Program-made: the position numbers and the translations under genes | Part shown: piece after piece, positions 8,597-16,647 of the stretch | Numbering within the stretch: the first letter of the stretch is position 1 | Layout: every line of letters starts with the position of its first letter | Source: Clostridia bacterium | GTDB lineage: Bacteria; Bacillota; Clostridia; Lachnospirales; Cellulosilyticaceae | Direction of reading: 5' to 3' | Length of the DNA: 64,000 nt | Assembly: GCA_029239755.1 (NCBI GenBank) | Contig: JARBUI010000012.1 | Location: 37,838-101,837, forward strand | Notes under the pieces: model-generated | What the model was told of the DNA's origin: nothing | Databases searched by the model: none | What the model saw: only the letters and a program-made list of their open reading frames with translations

Positions 8597-10234
8597 TTAA
8601 GTTGGGTCATGCATGTTTTTATATTTTAACGGATTAACACCAGCTATCTTTTTAAAATTATTATTAAAATGCTGAAGCGTAGTAAAACCTACCTTCTCTG
8701 CAATTTCATACAGCTTTAAATCCGAATTAAGAATCAAATCTTTTGCTTTTTCAATTCTTATATTATTAAGATAATCAGTAAAGTTTTCTTTTGTTTCTTG
8801 TTTAAAGACTCTGCAAAAATACGCTTTATTGACTCCTAGTTTTTCAGATATACTGCTTAACCCTATTTTAGAAGCATAATGTTTTTCCATATATGTAATG
8901 GCTTCTTTAACATGTTTTGTATAAACAATCTCAGTGTCATCCTGCAAATGGAGTTCTACGGCTTTTACAAAAATGGCAGACAGCCATTCTCTCATCTCCT
9001 GAATGGTTTCAAAGTTATTAATAAAATCTATAGGGATATACTGGCTCAAAAAAACATCTTTATAATTTATTTCATTTTTACTGCAGTACTCAAGAAGCAC
9101 CCCTATAAGCTGCAGGCTGAACTGCTTTAAGTGTTCGTATTTTTGCAGATCTTTGACGCTGCTGTCATAGATACTCTCTATGATCTCAATAACTTTCTTC
9201 GTTTGATTTTCAAATAAAAGTGTTTTTGCTTCTTTTAGACGGTTCTCAAATTCATTATAGTCAATAGTCTGATTAAATGATTTTAATTCTCTCATATTAT
9301 AAAATATAGTTTTTCCTTTTCCTAAAAAAATCTTATATTTTATTAATTTAATAACTTCATTATATCTTTCATTCATTTCTGAGTTCAAACTAAATTTTTG
9401 ACTTATTCCTATAGTAGCTGTTACATGCCATTCTTCTACTAACCGTCTATGTAATTTGACTGCAATTTGATAACACGTAGAAATCCATAGAAATTCACTT
9501 GCAGTGTCTCCTAGTCCTACAACAGCAATATAAGTTCCTGTTCCATCATAATAGCATTCGCCCATATTCTGTTCATTGATAACCTGTTCAATATGCTGAG
9601 TAAGCTGATTTCTTCTTTTATCCTGCAAATCTTTATCTGAGTCTTCTAAAAAATTTCTATAGTCGTCAATGCTTATGCCGAAAATAGTTTTGTATTTTGA
9701 GTTTAAATGAAATTTAAAGTGATATTTTTCGCAGTAATGACTTACTTTTTCTTCATTTAATTCACAGTGCATAATCTTTTTAAGAATAATGGCCTTATAT
9801 TCTTCAGCATCACTATCCTCATTATATTGTATAGGATTGATATGTACCTTTCTTTGTCCCTCGATTTCATCTTTAACCTTTTCAAGCAGACTATAAAGAT
9901 CTTGTGCGGTAAGTAAGTCTTTAAGTAAATAATCTGATACGCCGAGTCTAATAGCTTCTTTAGCATAGTTAAAGTTTTCATGGCATGTTAAAATAACAAA
10001 CTTTTGATTTTTATTAATATGCCTTATCTTCTTAATTAAATCCAGCCCATCCATTATGGGCATTTGAATATCTGTAATAACTAGGTCTGGGGTCAATGCT
10101 TTATACTTTTCAAATGCCTCAGATCCATTTTGAGCAAACCCTCCTATTTGAAAACCTGTCTCCTCCCAATTAATCAAGTATTTAAAAGTCTCTCTCGCTG
10201 GTTCTTCATCGTCAACAATTAATATATTTAACAT
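8597..10234 (-). CDS. YesN-type response regulator (receiver domain plus AraC HTH)
   Basis: Cytoplasmic transcription factor, 545 residues. The N-terminal receiver domain has acidic residues DDE at 8-10 and phospho-acceptor Asp55 in VITDIQMPIMDG. It also has the conserved Thr (ILTCHENF) and Lys (YLLKDLL). A long middle region of about 270 residues follows, then a C-terminal AraC-type double helix-turn-helix (KIGLSSISEKLGVNKAYFCR; FTTLQHFNNNFKKIAGVNPL). It has a GGAGGAAGAC ribosome binding site and starts 40 bp after the histidine kinase stop. The partner kinase is at 10275-12077. By position it probably controls the sugar importer operon directly downstream, which would be adjacent and co-oriented. 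Confidence 0.92.
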   Translation of the reverse strand: MLNILIVDDEEPARETFKYLINWEETGFQIGGFAQNGSEAFEKYKALTPDLVITDIQMPIMDGLDLIKKIRHINKNQKFVILTCHENFNYAKEAIRLGVSDYLLKDLLTAQDLYSLLEKVKDEIEGQRKVHINPIQYNEDSDAEEYKAIILKKIMHCELNEEKVSHYCEKYHFKFHLNSKYKTIFGISIDDYRNFLEDSDKDLQDKRRNQLTQHIEQVINEQNMGECYYDGTGTYIAVVGLGDTASEFLWISTCYQIAVKLHRRLVEEWHVTATIGISQKFSLNSEMNERYNEVIKLIKYKIFLGKGKTIFYNMRELKSFNQTIDYNEFENRLKEAKTLLFENQTKKVIEIIESIYDSSVKDLQKYEHLKQFSLQLIGVLLEYCSKNEINYKDVFLSQYIPIDFINNFETIQEMREWLSAIFVKAVELHLQDDTEIVYTKHVKEAITYMEKHYASKIGLSSISEKLGVNKAYFCRVFKQETKENFTDYLNNIRIEKAKDLILNSDLKLYEIAEKVGFTTLQHFNNNFKKIAGVNPLKYKNMHDPT

Positions 10235-10274
10235 GTCTTCCTCCTATTATCATAAAGCTTTATTTACTAAAAAC

Positions 10275-12077
10275 TTAGTTGACATAAGGAATGCAAAAAA
10301 CAATCATTGTTCCTCCATCAATGCCACTCTTTATATGAAGCATGTAATAGTCACCAAAATATAGTTTGAGCCTGTCATTGATATTAGTTAGTCCTATATT
10401 ACTAAATCCTTTTGTTTTTTTGGTTCTTTTACCACTTAGAATTTCTGAAATACAATTTTCGCTTATTCCAACACCATTATCTATTACCCTTACTTGAATA
10501 CAATCATCTTGCTTTAGCATCTCTACTTTTATAATTCCCTCTATTCCCTTTGGTATAATGCCATGATAAAGGGCATTTTCAACTAGCGGCTGTAATATAA
10601 GCTTCGGTATTTTATAGCTTAATAGTTCTTTATCTACCTGATAAATAATATCATATATGTTCGAATATCTGCATCTTTGAATCTCTACATATTTTTGGGT
10701 AAGATCCAATTCCTCCTCAATCGTTACAAAGTTACTTTCAGTTGATATGCTGGATCTTAATAATCTGTCAAAAGATTGAATGAGTTCTCTTAACTTCTCA
10801 TTGCCGCTTTTCAAAGCTAAAAATGAAAAGGTATTTAAAGTATTATAAATAAAATGTGGATTAATTTGAGACTGTAAGAGCTCTAACTGAAAGTGAACTG
10901 CTTTTATTTCTGCTTGCTTTTTTTCTGTTTCTTCTTTATAGATATTTTCAATCATCTTTTTAAGACTTTCGATAGTTTTATTAATCCCACTCACCAGACT
11001 CTTAAGCTCATCTTCTGAGTTAACTTTAACCGGATCTGGCCACTCCCCACTCTCCAGTTTTAAAAGTGCCATATTAATTTTAATAATAGGATCTGTTATA
11101 GCCTTTGCAATATAAGAACTTACAATAGAAACAGCTATAATACATATAATTCCTATAAAATAAATGAAAGTTGTAATGATTTTTACATCTTTAATAAGCT
11201 TTTGATAAGAGATAAGCCCTATAAGTCTCCAATCTGTATTACTGCTAAAATACTTTTCGAAGATTAAATACCTTTCCCCCTCTATTATCATAACTTTTCC
11301 AAGTCCAAATAAGTTATCTTTTATACTGTTAGATTTAACTTCACTTATAAAATCAAACGGACCACTGCTATAGATAACTTTATCATTTCCTGTTACAACA
11401 TAGGATGCGTCAAATATCTCTCTGCAATAAATCTCTGTATACTCAAAAAACTTATTTGCATCAATTCCAATAATTAACACACCTAGATTTTCATAATTTG
11501 CTCCTAAAAACTTACTAAAATAATAAATAGTATGATTAAACTTCACATCCCCTTCACCTTCTATTGCTTCAAACAAAGCATCAGATGTGCAGAAACTCTC
11601 AAAATAGCTGCTCTCCATAAACTCAGTAATATCTTTATTATTTATTATTTTTTGTTGCTGCTTCTCATTAGCACGTTTAAAATCCAGTACGTTCTGCCTT
11701 GAGTCTATCAAAATAGCACTATTTATTAATTCATTTCCCTTTTTATAGTTATCAATCAGAAAAGAAATTCTTCTTTGTTCTTTTTCTAAATCTATAGATG
11801 TACTACTCATCCTATTTTGACTTAGTATTTCAAAAATCTCCCTATCCTTTGTTATTTGCGAGCACAAAATTCTTATGACATTAAGTTTTTGATGGATGTC
11901 TCTTACAATGGTATTAAGCTTTGGCCGAACTACATTATTTGTCTGTTTAACAAGCTGTAATTCAAAAAACACCCCCGTACAGCTATTTATAATTAAAATG
12001 ACACAAACTATAAGTATTGTGAAATATAAAGTTATTCTAATACGTATCTTATTAAACTTTGGCAGCTTGAGTATCAC
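10275..12077 (-). CDS. YesM-type membrane sensor histidine kinase
   Basis: Membrane sensor kinase, about 600 residues. TM1 lies near residues 15-35 (TLYFTILIVCVILIINSCTG), followed by an extracellular sensor of about 250 residues, TM2, and a HAMP segment (AKAITDPIIKINMALLKLES). The His_kinase domain has the phospho-acceptor motif QSQINPHFIYNTLN and the ATPase N-box PLVENALYHG. A GTG at 12089 is possible. A GTG at 12077, giving MILKLPKFNK, has the GGAGGTG site at proper spacing and is preferred. Its start is 30 bp after the stop of an anchored sugar-binding protein, suggesting a three-part sensor in which the binding protein presents ligand to the kinase. Confidence 0.9.
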   Translation of the reverse strand: MILKLPKFNKIRIRITLYFTILIVCVILIINSCTGVFFELQLVKQTNNVVRPKLNTIVRDIHQKLNVIRILCSQITKDREIFEILSQNRMSSTSIDLEKEQRRISFLIDNYKKGNELINSAILIDSRQNVLDFKRANEKQQQKIINNKDITEFMESSYFESFCTSDALFEAIEGEGDVKFNHTIYYFSKFLGANYENLGVLIIGIDANKFFEYTEIYCREIFDASYVVTGNDKVIYSSGPFDFISEVKSNSIKDNLFGLGKVMIIEGERYLIFEKYFSSNTDWRLIGLISYQKLIKDVKIITTFIYFIGIICIIAVSIVSSYIAKAITDPIIKINMALLKLESGEWPDPVKVNSEDELKSLVSGINKTIESLKKMIENIYKEETEKKQAEIKAVHFQLELLQSQINPHFIYNTLNTFSFLALKSGNEKLRELIQSFDRLLRSSISTESNFVTIEEELDLTQKYVEIQRCRYSNIYDIIYQVDKELLSYKIPKLILQPLVENALYHGIIPKGIEGIIKVEMLKQDDCIQVRVIDNGVGISENCISEILSGKRTKKTKGFSNIGLTNINDRLKLYFGDYYMLHIKSGIDGGTMIVFCIPYVN

Positions 12078-12107
12078 AAACACCTCCACACACTCTTTAT
12101 AACTCTA

Positions 12108-13259
12108 TTACTTAAACCATTCCTCTCCATATAGATATTGCCCGATCTCAAGAGCATTCTCCTTTGTAACGAGGCTTATAGGGCAAAAGTATTGTTTATA
12201 TATCCCCTCTGTTTCACCTATTATTCCTTTTAGAGCCACAAGTGTAGCTGTTTTCCCTAACTGTAAGGTATCTTGCCCCATAGTAGCTCCTATACCCCCA
12301 TCTTTTTTTAAAATATGTTCCAGTACCATCCGATCTGCATCTACAGTATATACCGGTATATGATCCATTCGATCAGCTTCTTCAACCGCCTCTGCTGCTC
12401 CCACCCCCGCCAGACCAAAGGTTGTGAAAATAGCATCAATAGAACCTTCTTCAGGAAACTTATTTAACACATTTTCTATACATTCTTTAGTTCCATTGAT
12501 TGCGTCTTCTTCATCAACAGGATATTCTGCAACAATATGTATATTAGGCCATTCTTTTAAAATAAGCCCCAGCATATTCCTTCTAATGTCAATACTATGC
12601 CATCCCGGCGGATAGATAACTACAATATTGCCCTCGCCCTCCATGTTCAGAGCCATCTTCATAATTAACATTGAGGCTAAGGAGTAATTATCTGAAGTTA
12701 CATTAGTCAGTGCAAAAGGTGATGGGATATCAACCGTGACAACACATATCCCATTATCATCTGCCTTTTTAATGACTTCCTGCAGTGCATTTGAAATGCC
12801 TCCTGCTACAATAATCGCATCCACCTTATCTCTAATCGCCTTCTCTATATCATTAACTTGTCTGTTCCAGTTGCCTTCTGCATTGGTTAGAATCACTTCG
12901 GCTCCTACTGATTCTCCTATGTCAATAGCGCTCTGCGACACAAGTTTATTCCAGTCGTTCGTCATATGGAAAGAACTAATAAGAATGATTGAGCTGCGTT
13001 TTAGTTTCTTTTGAAGTTTCTCTTTTAAATCCGTGATATCTTCTTCCAGAACAGTAAGTTCTGACAATGACTGCACGTACTCAAAACCGGTAGAAGTCTT
13101 TTTACTTATATCCACAGTAGTATCTACTTCATCACTTTTTTGTTTAGTCGTGAAGTAGTTGTTTGCAATTTCTTTAACCTTATCTTGCATGACAATACCA
13201 GCACTACTTATTAATAGAAATATTAATACAAAAATAATCATTACTTTTTTAGCACTCAT
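12108..13259 (-). CDS. Membrane-anchored sugar-binding protein, probable sensor subunit
   Basis: 383 residues. One N-terminal membrane segment (residues about 5-24, VMIIFVLIFLLISSAGIVMQ) without a lipobox cysteine or obvious cleavage site suggests a signal anchor. A charged, coiled-coil-prone region (residues about 70-92) follows. Then comes a LacI-like periplasmic binding fold (IILISSFHMTNDWNKLV; DAIIVAGGISNALQEVIKKA; DAIFTTFGLAGVGAAEAVEE). It is first in a three-gene unit with the YesM kinase and YesN regulator and has no transporter subunits beside it. That context favours ligand sensing over transport. The ligand is unknown. Confidence 0.85.
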   Translation of the reverse strand: MSAKKVMIIFVLIFLLISSAGIVMQDKVKEIANNYFTTKQKSDEVDTTVDISKKTSTGFEYVQSLSELTVLEEDITDLKEKLQKKLKRSSIILISSFHMTNDWNKLVSQSAIDIGESVGAEVILTNAEGNWNRQVNDIEKAIRDKVDAIIVAGGISNALQEVIKKADDNGICVVTVDIPSPFALTNVTSDNYSLASMLIMKMALNMEGEGNIVVIYPPGWHSIDIRRNMLGLILKEWPNIHIVAEYPVDEEDAINGTKECIENVLNKFPEEGSIDAIFTTFGLAGVGAAEAVEEADRMDHIPVYTVDADRMVLEHILKKDGGIGATMGQDTLQLGKTATLVALKGIIGETEGIYKQYFCPISLVTKENALEIGQYLYGEEWFK

Positions 13260-13457
13260 TTTTACTTCCCCCTATTTTTATATGTTAATATTTCTCTATC
13301 TAAAACCTTCTCCACTCACTTAGTATCTATTTTTTTATGCAAATTTTAAACTTATATGTATATAATATCATAATATATGTGAAAACATAATAAATAACCA
13401 ATCTAAATTATCAGTAAATTTAATATTTCAAATTATCTTTTCTCATTTCCTAATTGC

Positions 13458-13510
13458 TAAAAAGATGACAGTTCCTTTTATCATAAAGTAGGTAGTATCT
13501 GTCATCTTTT
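13458..13510 (-). terminator. Terminator of the first GntR gene
   Basis: 11-bp stem (AAAGATGACAG paired with CTGTCATCTTT) with a loop of about 27 nt. It is followed on the minus strand by a short T run. It lies 9 bp downstream of the GntR stop codon. Confidence 0.8.
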
Positions 13511-13518
13511 ATATGTTT

Positions 13519-14271
13519 TTATTCTCTTTTAACTTCAAACGAAAATTTGTTTCTGTCTCCTCTATAAAATGCCTGCGAATATTCTATAGCTGTCCCATCT
13601 AGCAAATATACCTTACTCTCAATGTACTGAATAGCACTTCCTTTTTTTATATTCAAAGCTTCAGCCTCAATTTCTGTCGCTAAAATAGATTCTATCGATC
13701 TCTTTGCACTGGCAATTCTATACGTATAGTCTGTTTCTAGTATATCGTAGAGCGATCTATTCATTAGATCTTTCGTTTCAATATCCGGGCATTTATTTTG
13801 AGGTAAATACGTTGTCACAAGAACAATGGGATCTTGATCAGCGTACCTTAGACGTGATAACTTAACGACTTTGCTTTCAATAGGTATACTTAGTGCCTCA
13901 CTGATTTCTCTATCGCTTTCCATTACAGTAACACTTATTACTTTAGTTGAGGGCGTAAGACCTTGTTTATGCATTTCACTATAAAAATTATCTAGGCTTG
14001 ATAAAAATCCCTGCTTAATTTTAGGTTTAGTGATAAAGGTTCCTTTACTCTTAATACGGTATAAATATCCTTCAACAACTAATTCATTAATAGCTTGCCT
14101 TACTGTTGGCCTGCTAACATTAAAATACTCTCCTATCTCCGTTTCTGTAGGAATAGGTTCTTCTATATTTTTGTGATTAAACTGGATATATTCTAATATT
14201 ATCTTTTTTAACTGATAATACAGTGGAACAGGAATTGTTTTATCTAAAACATTTTTGCTTGAAAATAGCAT
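13519..14271 (-). CDS. GntR-family (HutC/UTRA) transcriptional regulator, copy 1
   Basis: 250-residue repressor. The N-terminal winged helix has the GntR hallmark helix VSRPTVRQAINEL (residues about 52-64). The C-terminal UTRA ligand-binding domain includes KVVKLSRLRYADQDPIVLVT and IEYSQAFYRGDRNKFSF. UTRA regulators usually sense small metabolites such as sugar phosphates. It is monocistronic, with its own promoter and operator upstream and a terminator downstream. It is about 86% identical over its full length, without gaps, to the GntR at 41172-41924. The recognition helix differs at one position (V to I at its edge), so both proteins should read the same operator. Confidence 0.92.
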   Translation of the reverse strand: MLFSSKNVLDKTIPVPLYYQLKKIILEYIQFNHKNIEEPIPTETEIGEYFNVSRPTVRQAINELVVEGYLYRIKSKGTFITKPKIKQGFLSSLDNFYSEMHKQGLTPSTKVISVTVMESDREISEALSIPIESKVVKLSRLRYADQDPIVLVTTYLPQNKCPDIETKDLMNRSLYDILETDYTYRIASAKRSIESILATEIEAEALNIKKGSAIQYIESKVYLLDGTAIEYSQAFYRGDRNKFSFEVKRE

Positions 14272-14297
14272 ACTATAACCTCTAATCTTCCGAATTA

Positions 14298-14317
14298 ATG
14301 TAATAATGTCATTACAC
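14298..14317 (-). promoter_or_regulatory. GntR operator O1 (autoregulation of copy 1)
   Basis: Plus-strand ATGTAATAATGTCATTACAC, matching the 20-bp consensus ATGTAATwATGTAATTACAT at all but two positions. It lies a few bp downstream of the -10 of the GntR copy 1 promoter, over the expected transcription start, as expected for an autorepressor. Confidence 0.75.
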
Positions 14318-14323
14318 GCCTAT

Positions 14324-14352
14324 ATTTTAATATAAGTTGTAAGATTAGTCTA
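14324..14352 (-). promoter_or_regulatory. Promoter of GntR copy 1
   Basis: On the minus strand: -35 TAGACT (14347-14352), 17-bp spacer, -10 TAAAAT (14324-14329). The same hexamers and much of the spacer (AATC..., AACTTATAT) recur upstream of GntR copy 2. Confidence 0.65.
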
Positions 14353-14405
14353 CTCTTTTTTTAATTTATAATGATATTTAAGTGGTTTTATGCCTAACAG
14401 TCATC

Positions 14406-14443
14406 AAAAGACCTCTAAAGTATAATTATCATACATTAGAGGC
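14406..14443 (-). terminator. Terminator of the glycyl-radical operon
   Basis: Inverted repeat CCTCTAA/TTAGAGG with an inner TATAATTATCATA pairing. It is followed on the minus strand by TCTTTTGATG. It lies 17 bp beyond the stop of the last dehydrogenase gene, so transcription of the ten-gene operon probably ends here. Confidence 0.7.
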
Positions 14444-14459
14444 CCTATCATTATACATC

Positions 14460-15515
14460 TTACTCATTAAAGAATATGATTTTATTAAAACTTAACTCTC
14501 TATTTTTAAGTTGATTAAATACATTTAATGCTTCTTCAAGTTTGAATCTGTGAGTAATTAATGGCTTAACTTTTAGTTGTCCTGTATTGATAAAATCCAT
14601 TGTTGCTTTCCATTCAATTCCTGGAAAAGGTGCTGAATAACTGTTCCATGAACCAACTAACTCTAGTTCTCCTCTTACAATTCTTTCAAAACTTTTAGGA
14701 GGAAAGATTACATCTTTATGAGCTGTCCCAAGGAGCAGAATTCTGCCGAGATTTTTAGTTACTCTTAGGCTTTGTTCTTGAGTTATATTAGAGCCTGCTG
14801 TTTCTATAGTAACCTCTGCACCTTTTCCGTTTGTAGCTTTTTTTATAGCTTCAACTACATCTTCTTTCATAGAATTTATTGTTATATCTGCCCCTAATTT
14901 TTTTACCTCTTCTAACTTTTCATCTAAAATATCAACTGCAATAACTTTAGTTGCTCCCATAATTTTTGAAAACTGTACTGCTATTTGGCCTATAGGACCA
15001 CAGCCTAAAACAACAACTGTTTCCCCTGGATTCACTTTAACCTTTCGCATACCATGGAGGGTTACTGCAGCTGGTTCTACAACTGCACCTTCTTCAAAAG
15101 ATACACCATATGGCATCTTTAATACATTTATCTCAGGAGCTACAACATATTCTGCAAAAGCTCCATCCCGTCTTGAGCCAATAAAATCATAATCCTCACA
15201 CTGGCCATAGTTTCCCCCAGCACAAGATTCACAAGTCATGCATGGAAGCATTGGTGCAACAACAACTCTATCTCCTACTTTGAAGTTTTTAACATTTTCC
15301 CCTATAGCCTCAATGACTCCACAAAACTCATGTCCTGGTATTGTTGGAAACTTATAGGTTCCTGTATGCAGCACTCTGTCTAAGTCTGAACCACAGATTC
15401 CAGCGGCTTTTATGCTTACAAGTACCTCGTTCGCCTTACTTATTTCAGGCTTTTTTACATCTTCTATTCTTAAATCCCCAGGTGCATGAAGCACTGCTGC
15501 TTTCATATTAGTCAT
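14460..15515 (-). CDS. Zinc-dependent polyol dehydrogenase, galactitol-1-phosphate 5-dehydrogenase-like
   Basis: 351-residue medium-chain dehydrogenase. Catalytic zinc ligands are Cys41 (GICGSD) and His62-Glu63 (PGHEF). The structural zinc cysteines are all present at 92, 95, 98 and 106. The NAD site is VVLGCGPIGQIAVQF. The stretches YDFIGSRRDGAFAEYVV and ELVGSWNSYSAPFPGIEW closely resemble E. coli GatD as I recall it, more than sorbitol or threonine dehydrogenases. The operon has no PTS galactitol genes, so the substrate may be a different polyol or a phosphate made by the operon kinase. It is the last gene of the glycyl-radical operon, 20 bp after another dehydrogenase. Confidence 0.85.
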   Translation of the reverse strand: MTNMKAAVLHAPGDLRIEDVKKPEISKANEVLVSIKAAGICGSDLDRVLHTGTYKFPTIPGHEFCGVIEAIGENVKNFKVGDRVVVAPMLPCMTCESCAGGNYGQCEDYDFIGSRRDGAFAEYVVAPEINVLKMPYGVSFEEGAVVEPAAVTLHGMRKVKVNPGETVVVLGCGPIGQIAVQFSKIMGATKVIAVDILDEKLEEVKKLGADITINSMKEDVVEAIKKATNGKGAEVTIETAGSNITQEQSLRVTKNLGRILLLGTAHKDVIFPPKSFERIVRGELELVGSWNSYSAPFPGIEWKATMDFINTGQLKVKPLITHRFKLEEALNVFNQLKNRELSFNKIIFFNE

Positions 15516-15535
15516 TTTATCATCCCTCCAAATTC

Positions 15536-16591
15536 TTATAAGTCTTCGCTTACAATGATAGCTTTTAGACCTGCTCCACTTGCTGCATAAGCAAAGGCTT
15601 CTTTTGCATCATCAATTTTAAATCTTCCAGTTACAACTGGTTTCAAATCCATGCGATCTGATGCAGCAATTTCAATAGAGTTTATAACATGCTGCAAGCT
15701 GGAACCTGTTGTCCCTACTACTTTTAACTCTTTATAATGGATAAGATTTGTATTAAGGGTAACAAACTCTTTTCCTTTCGGCATGCCGCCAAAAAGACTA
15801 ATTCTACCGTGGACTGCTGCTATTTCTAAAGCAAGCTGCTGAATAGCCGGTACACTATTTGCTGTTATGACGATATCTGCTCCAAGTCCATTTGTTTCTT
15901 CTAATACTCTTGTTTTTAAATCTTCCGTCTGCGAATTAATAAGTACATCTGCAACGCCAATAGCTTTTACTTCTTCTAACCTGCTGTCTATAATATCAAC
16001 CATCATCACTTTTGTTGCACCAGCAATTTTATTAATCATGGCATGAAGTACCCCTATAGGACCTGCTCCTATAATAACTACACTTTCACCAGGTTTGGTA
16101 TCTACTGCCTGATAACTGTTATAACAGCAAGATAATGGTTCACATAATGCTGCTTCTTCGAAGGACAAACTCTCAGGAATTTTGATCACATTGCCTTCTC
16201 TTACAGCCTGAGCAGGCACTTTCATATATTCTGCAAATCCACCATTCCAGCTGATTCCAAAAGCTTCATAGTCTGTACACAGCTGATTAAACCCTTGTTT
16301 ACACATTTTACAATGTCCGCATCCAACATTAGGAGGCACGACTACTCTTTCACCCACGTGATATCCTTTTACATTAGTGCCTACTTCTGCTATCTCTCCA
16401 GCAATTTCATGGCCTAATATTCTCTTATCCCCTTCTGGTATCTTGAAATGACCATATTTATAAATGCGAATATCCGTCCCGCACACTGCACACGCCTTTA
16501 CCTTGATAAGAATCTCATCTTGGTTTATTTGAGGTTTATCCATTTCTTCTATTCTTATATCTTCAATGCCGTAATAAACTGCTGCTTTCAT
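15536..16591 (-). CDS. Zinc-dependent polyol/threonine-type dehydrogenase
   Basis: 351-residue medium-chain dehydrogenase with Cys37 (AVCGTD), His61-Glu62 (LGHEIAG), structural zinc Cys91/94/97/105 and NAD motif IIGAGPIGVLHAMI. The C-terminal half (VITANSVPAIQQLALEIA, GRISLFGGMPKG) is typical of sorbitol/L-threonine dehydrogenase relatives. It lies directly after the glycyl radical enzyme (56 bp) and before the GatD-like enzyme. With two different dehydrogenases in one operon, one may oxidise the imported polyol while the other handles the radical-enzyme product, but the order is not decidable from sequence. Confidence 0.85.
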   Translation of the reverse strand: MKAAVYYGIEDIRIEEMDKPQINQDEILIKVKACAVCGTDIRIYKYGHFKIPEGDKRILGHEIAGEIAEVGTNVKGYHVGERVVVPPNVGCGHCKMCKQGFNQLCTDYEAFGISWNGGFAEYMKVPAQAVREGNVIKIPESLSFEEAALCEPLSCCYNSYQAVDTKPGESVVIIGAGPIGVLHAMINKIAGATKVMMVDIIDSRLEEVKAIGVADVLINSQTEDLKTRVLEETNGLGADIVITANSVPAIQQLALEIAAVHGRISLFGGMPKGKEFVTLNTNLIHYKELKVVGTTGSSLQHVINSIEIAASDRMDLKPVVTGRFKIDDAKEAFAYAASGAGLKAIIVSEDL

Positions 16592-16647
16592 GTTTGTTCC
16601 TCCTTATTTTTGTAGTTCGCTAATTTGCCAAGTCTTTAATCAAAGGA

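Noticed and set aside
14298..14317. Operator palindromes considered as transposon or attachment-site repeats
   Set aside because: All copies lie in promoter regions of related genes, and no transposase or integrase is nearby.
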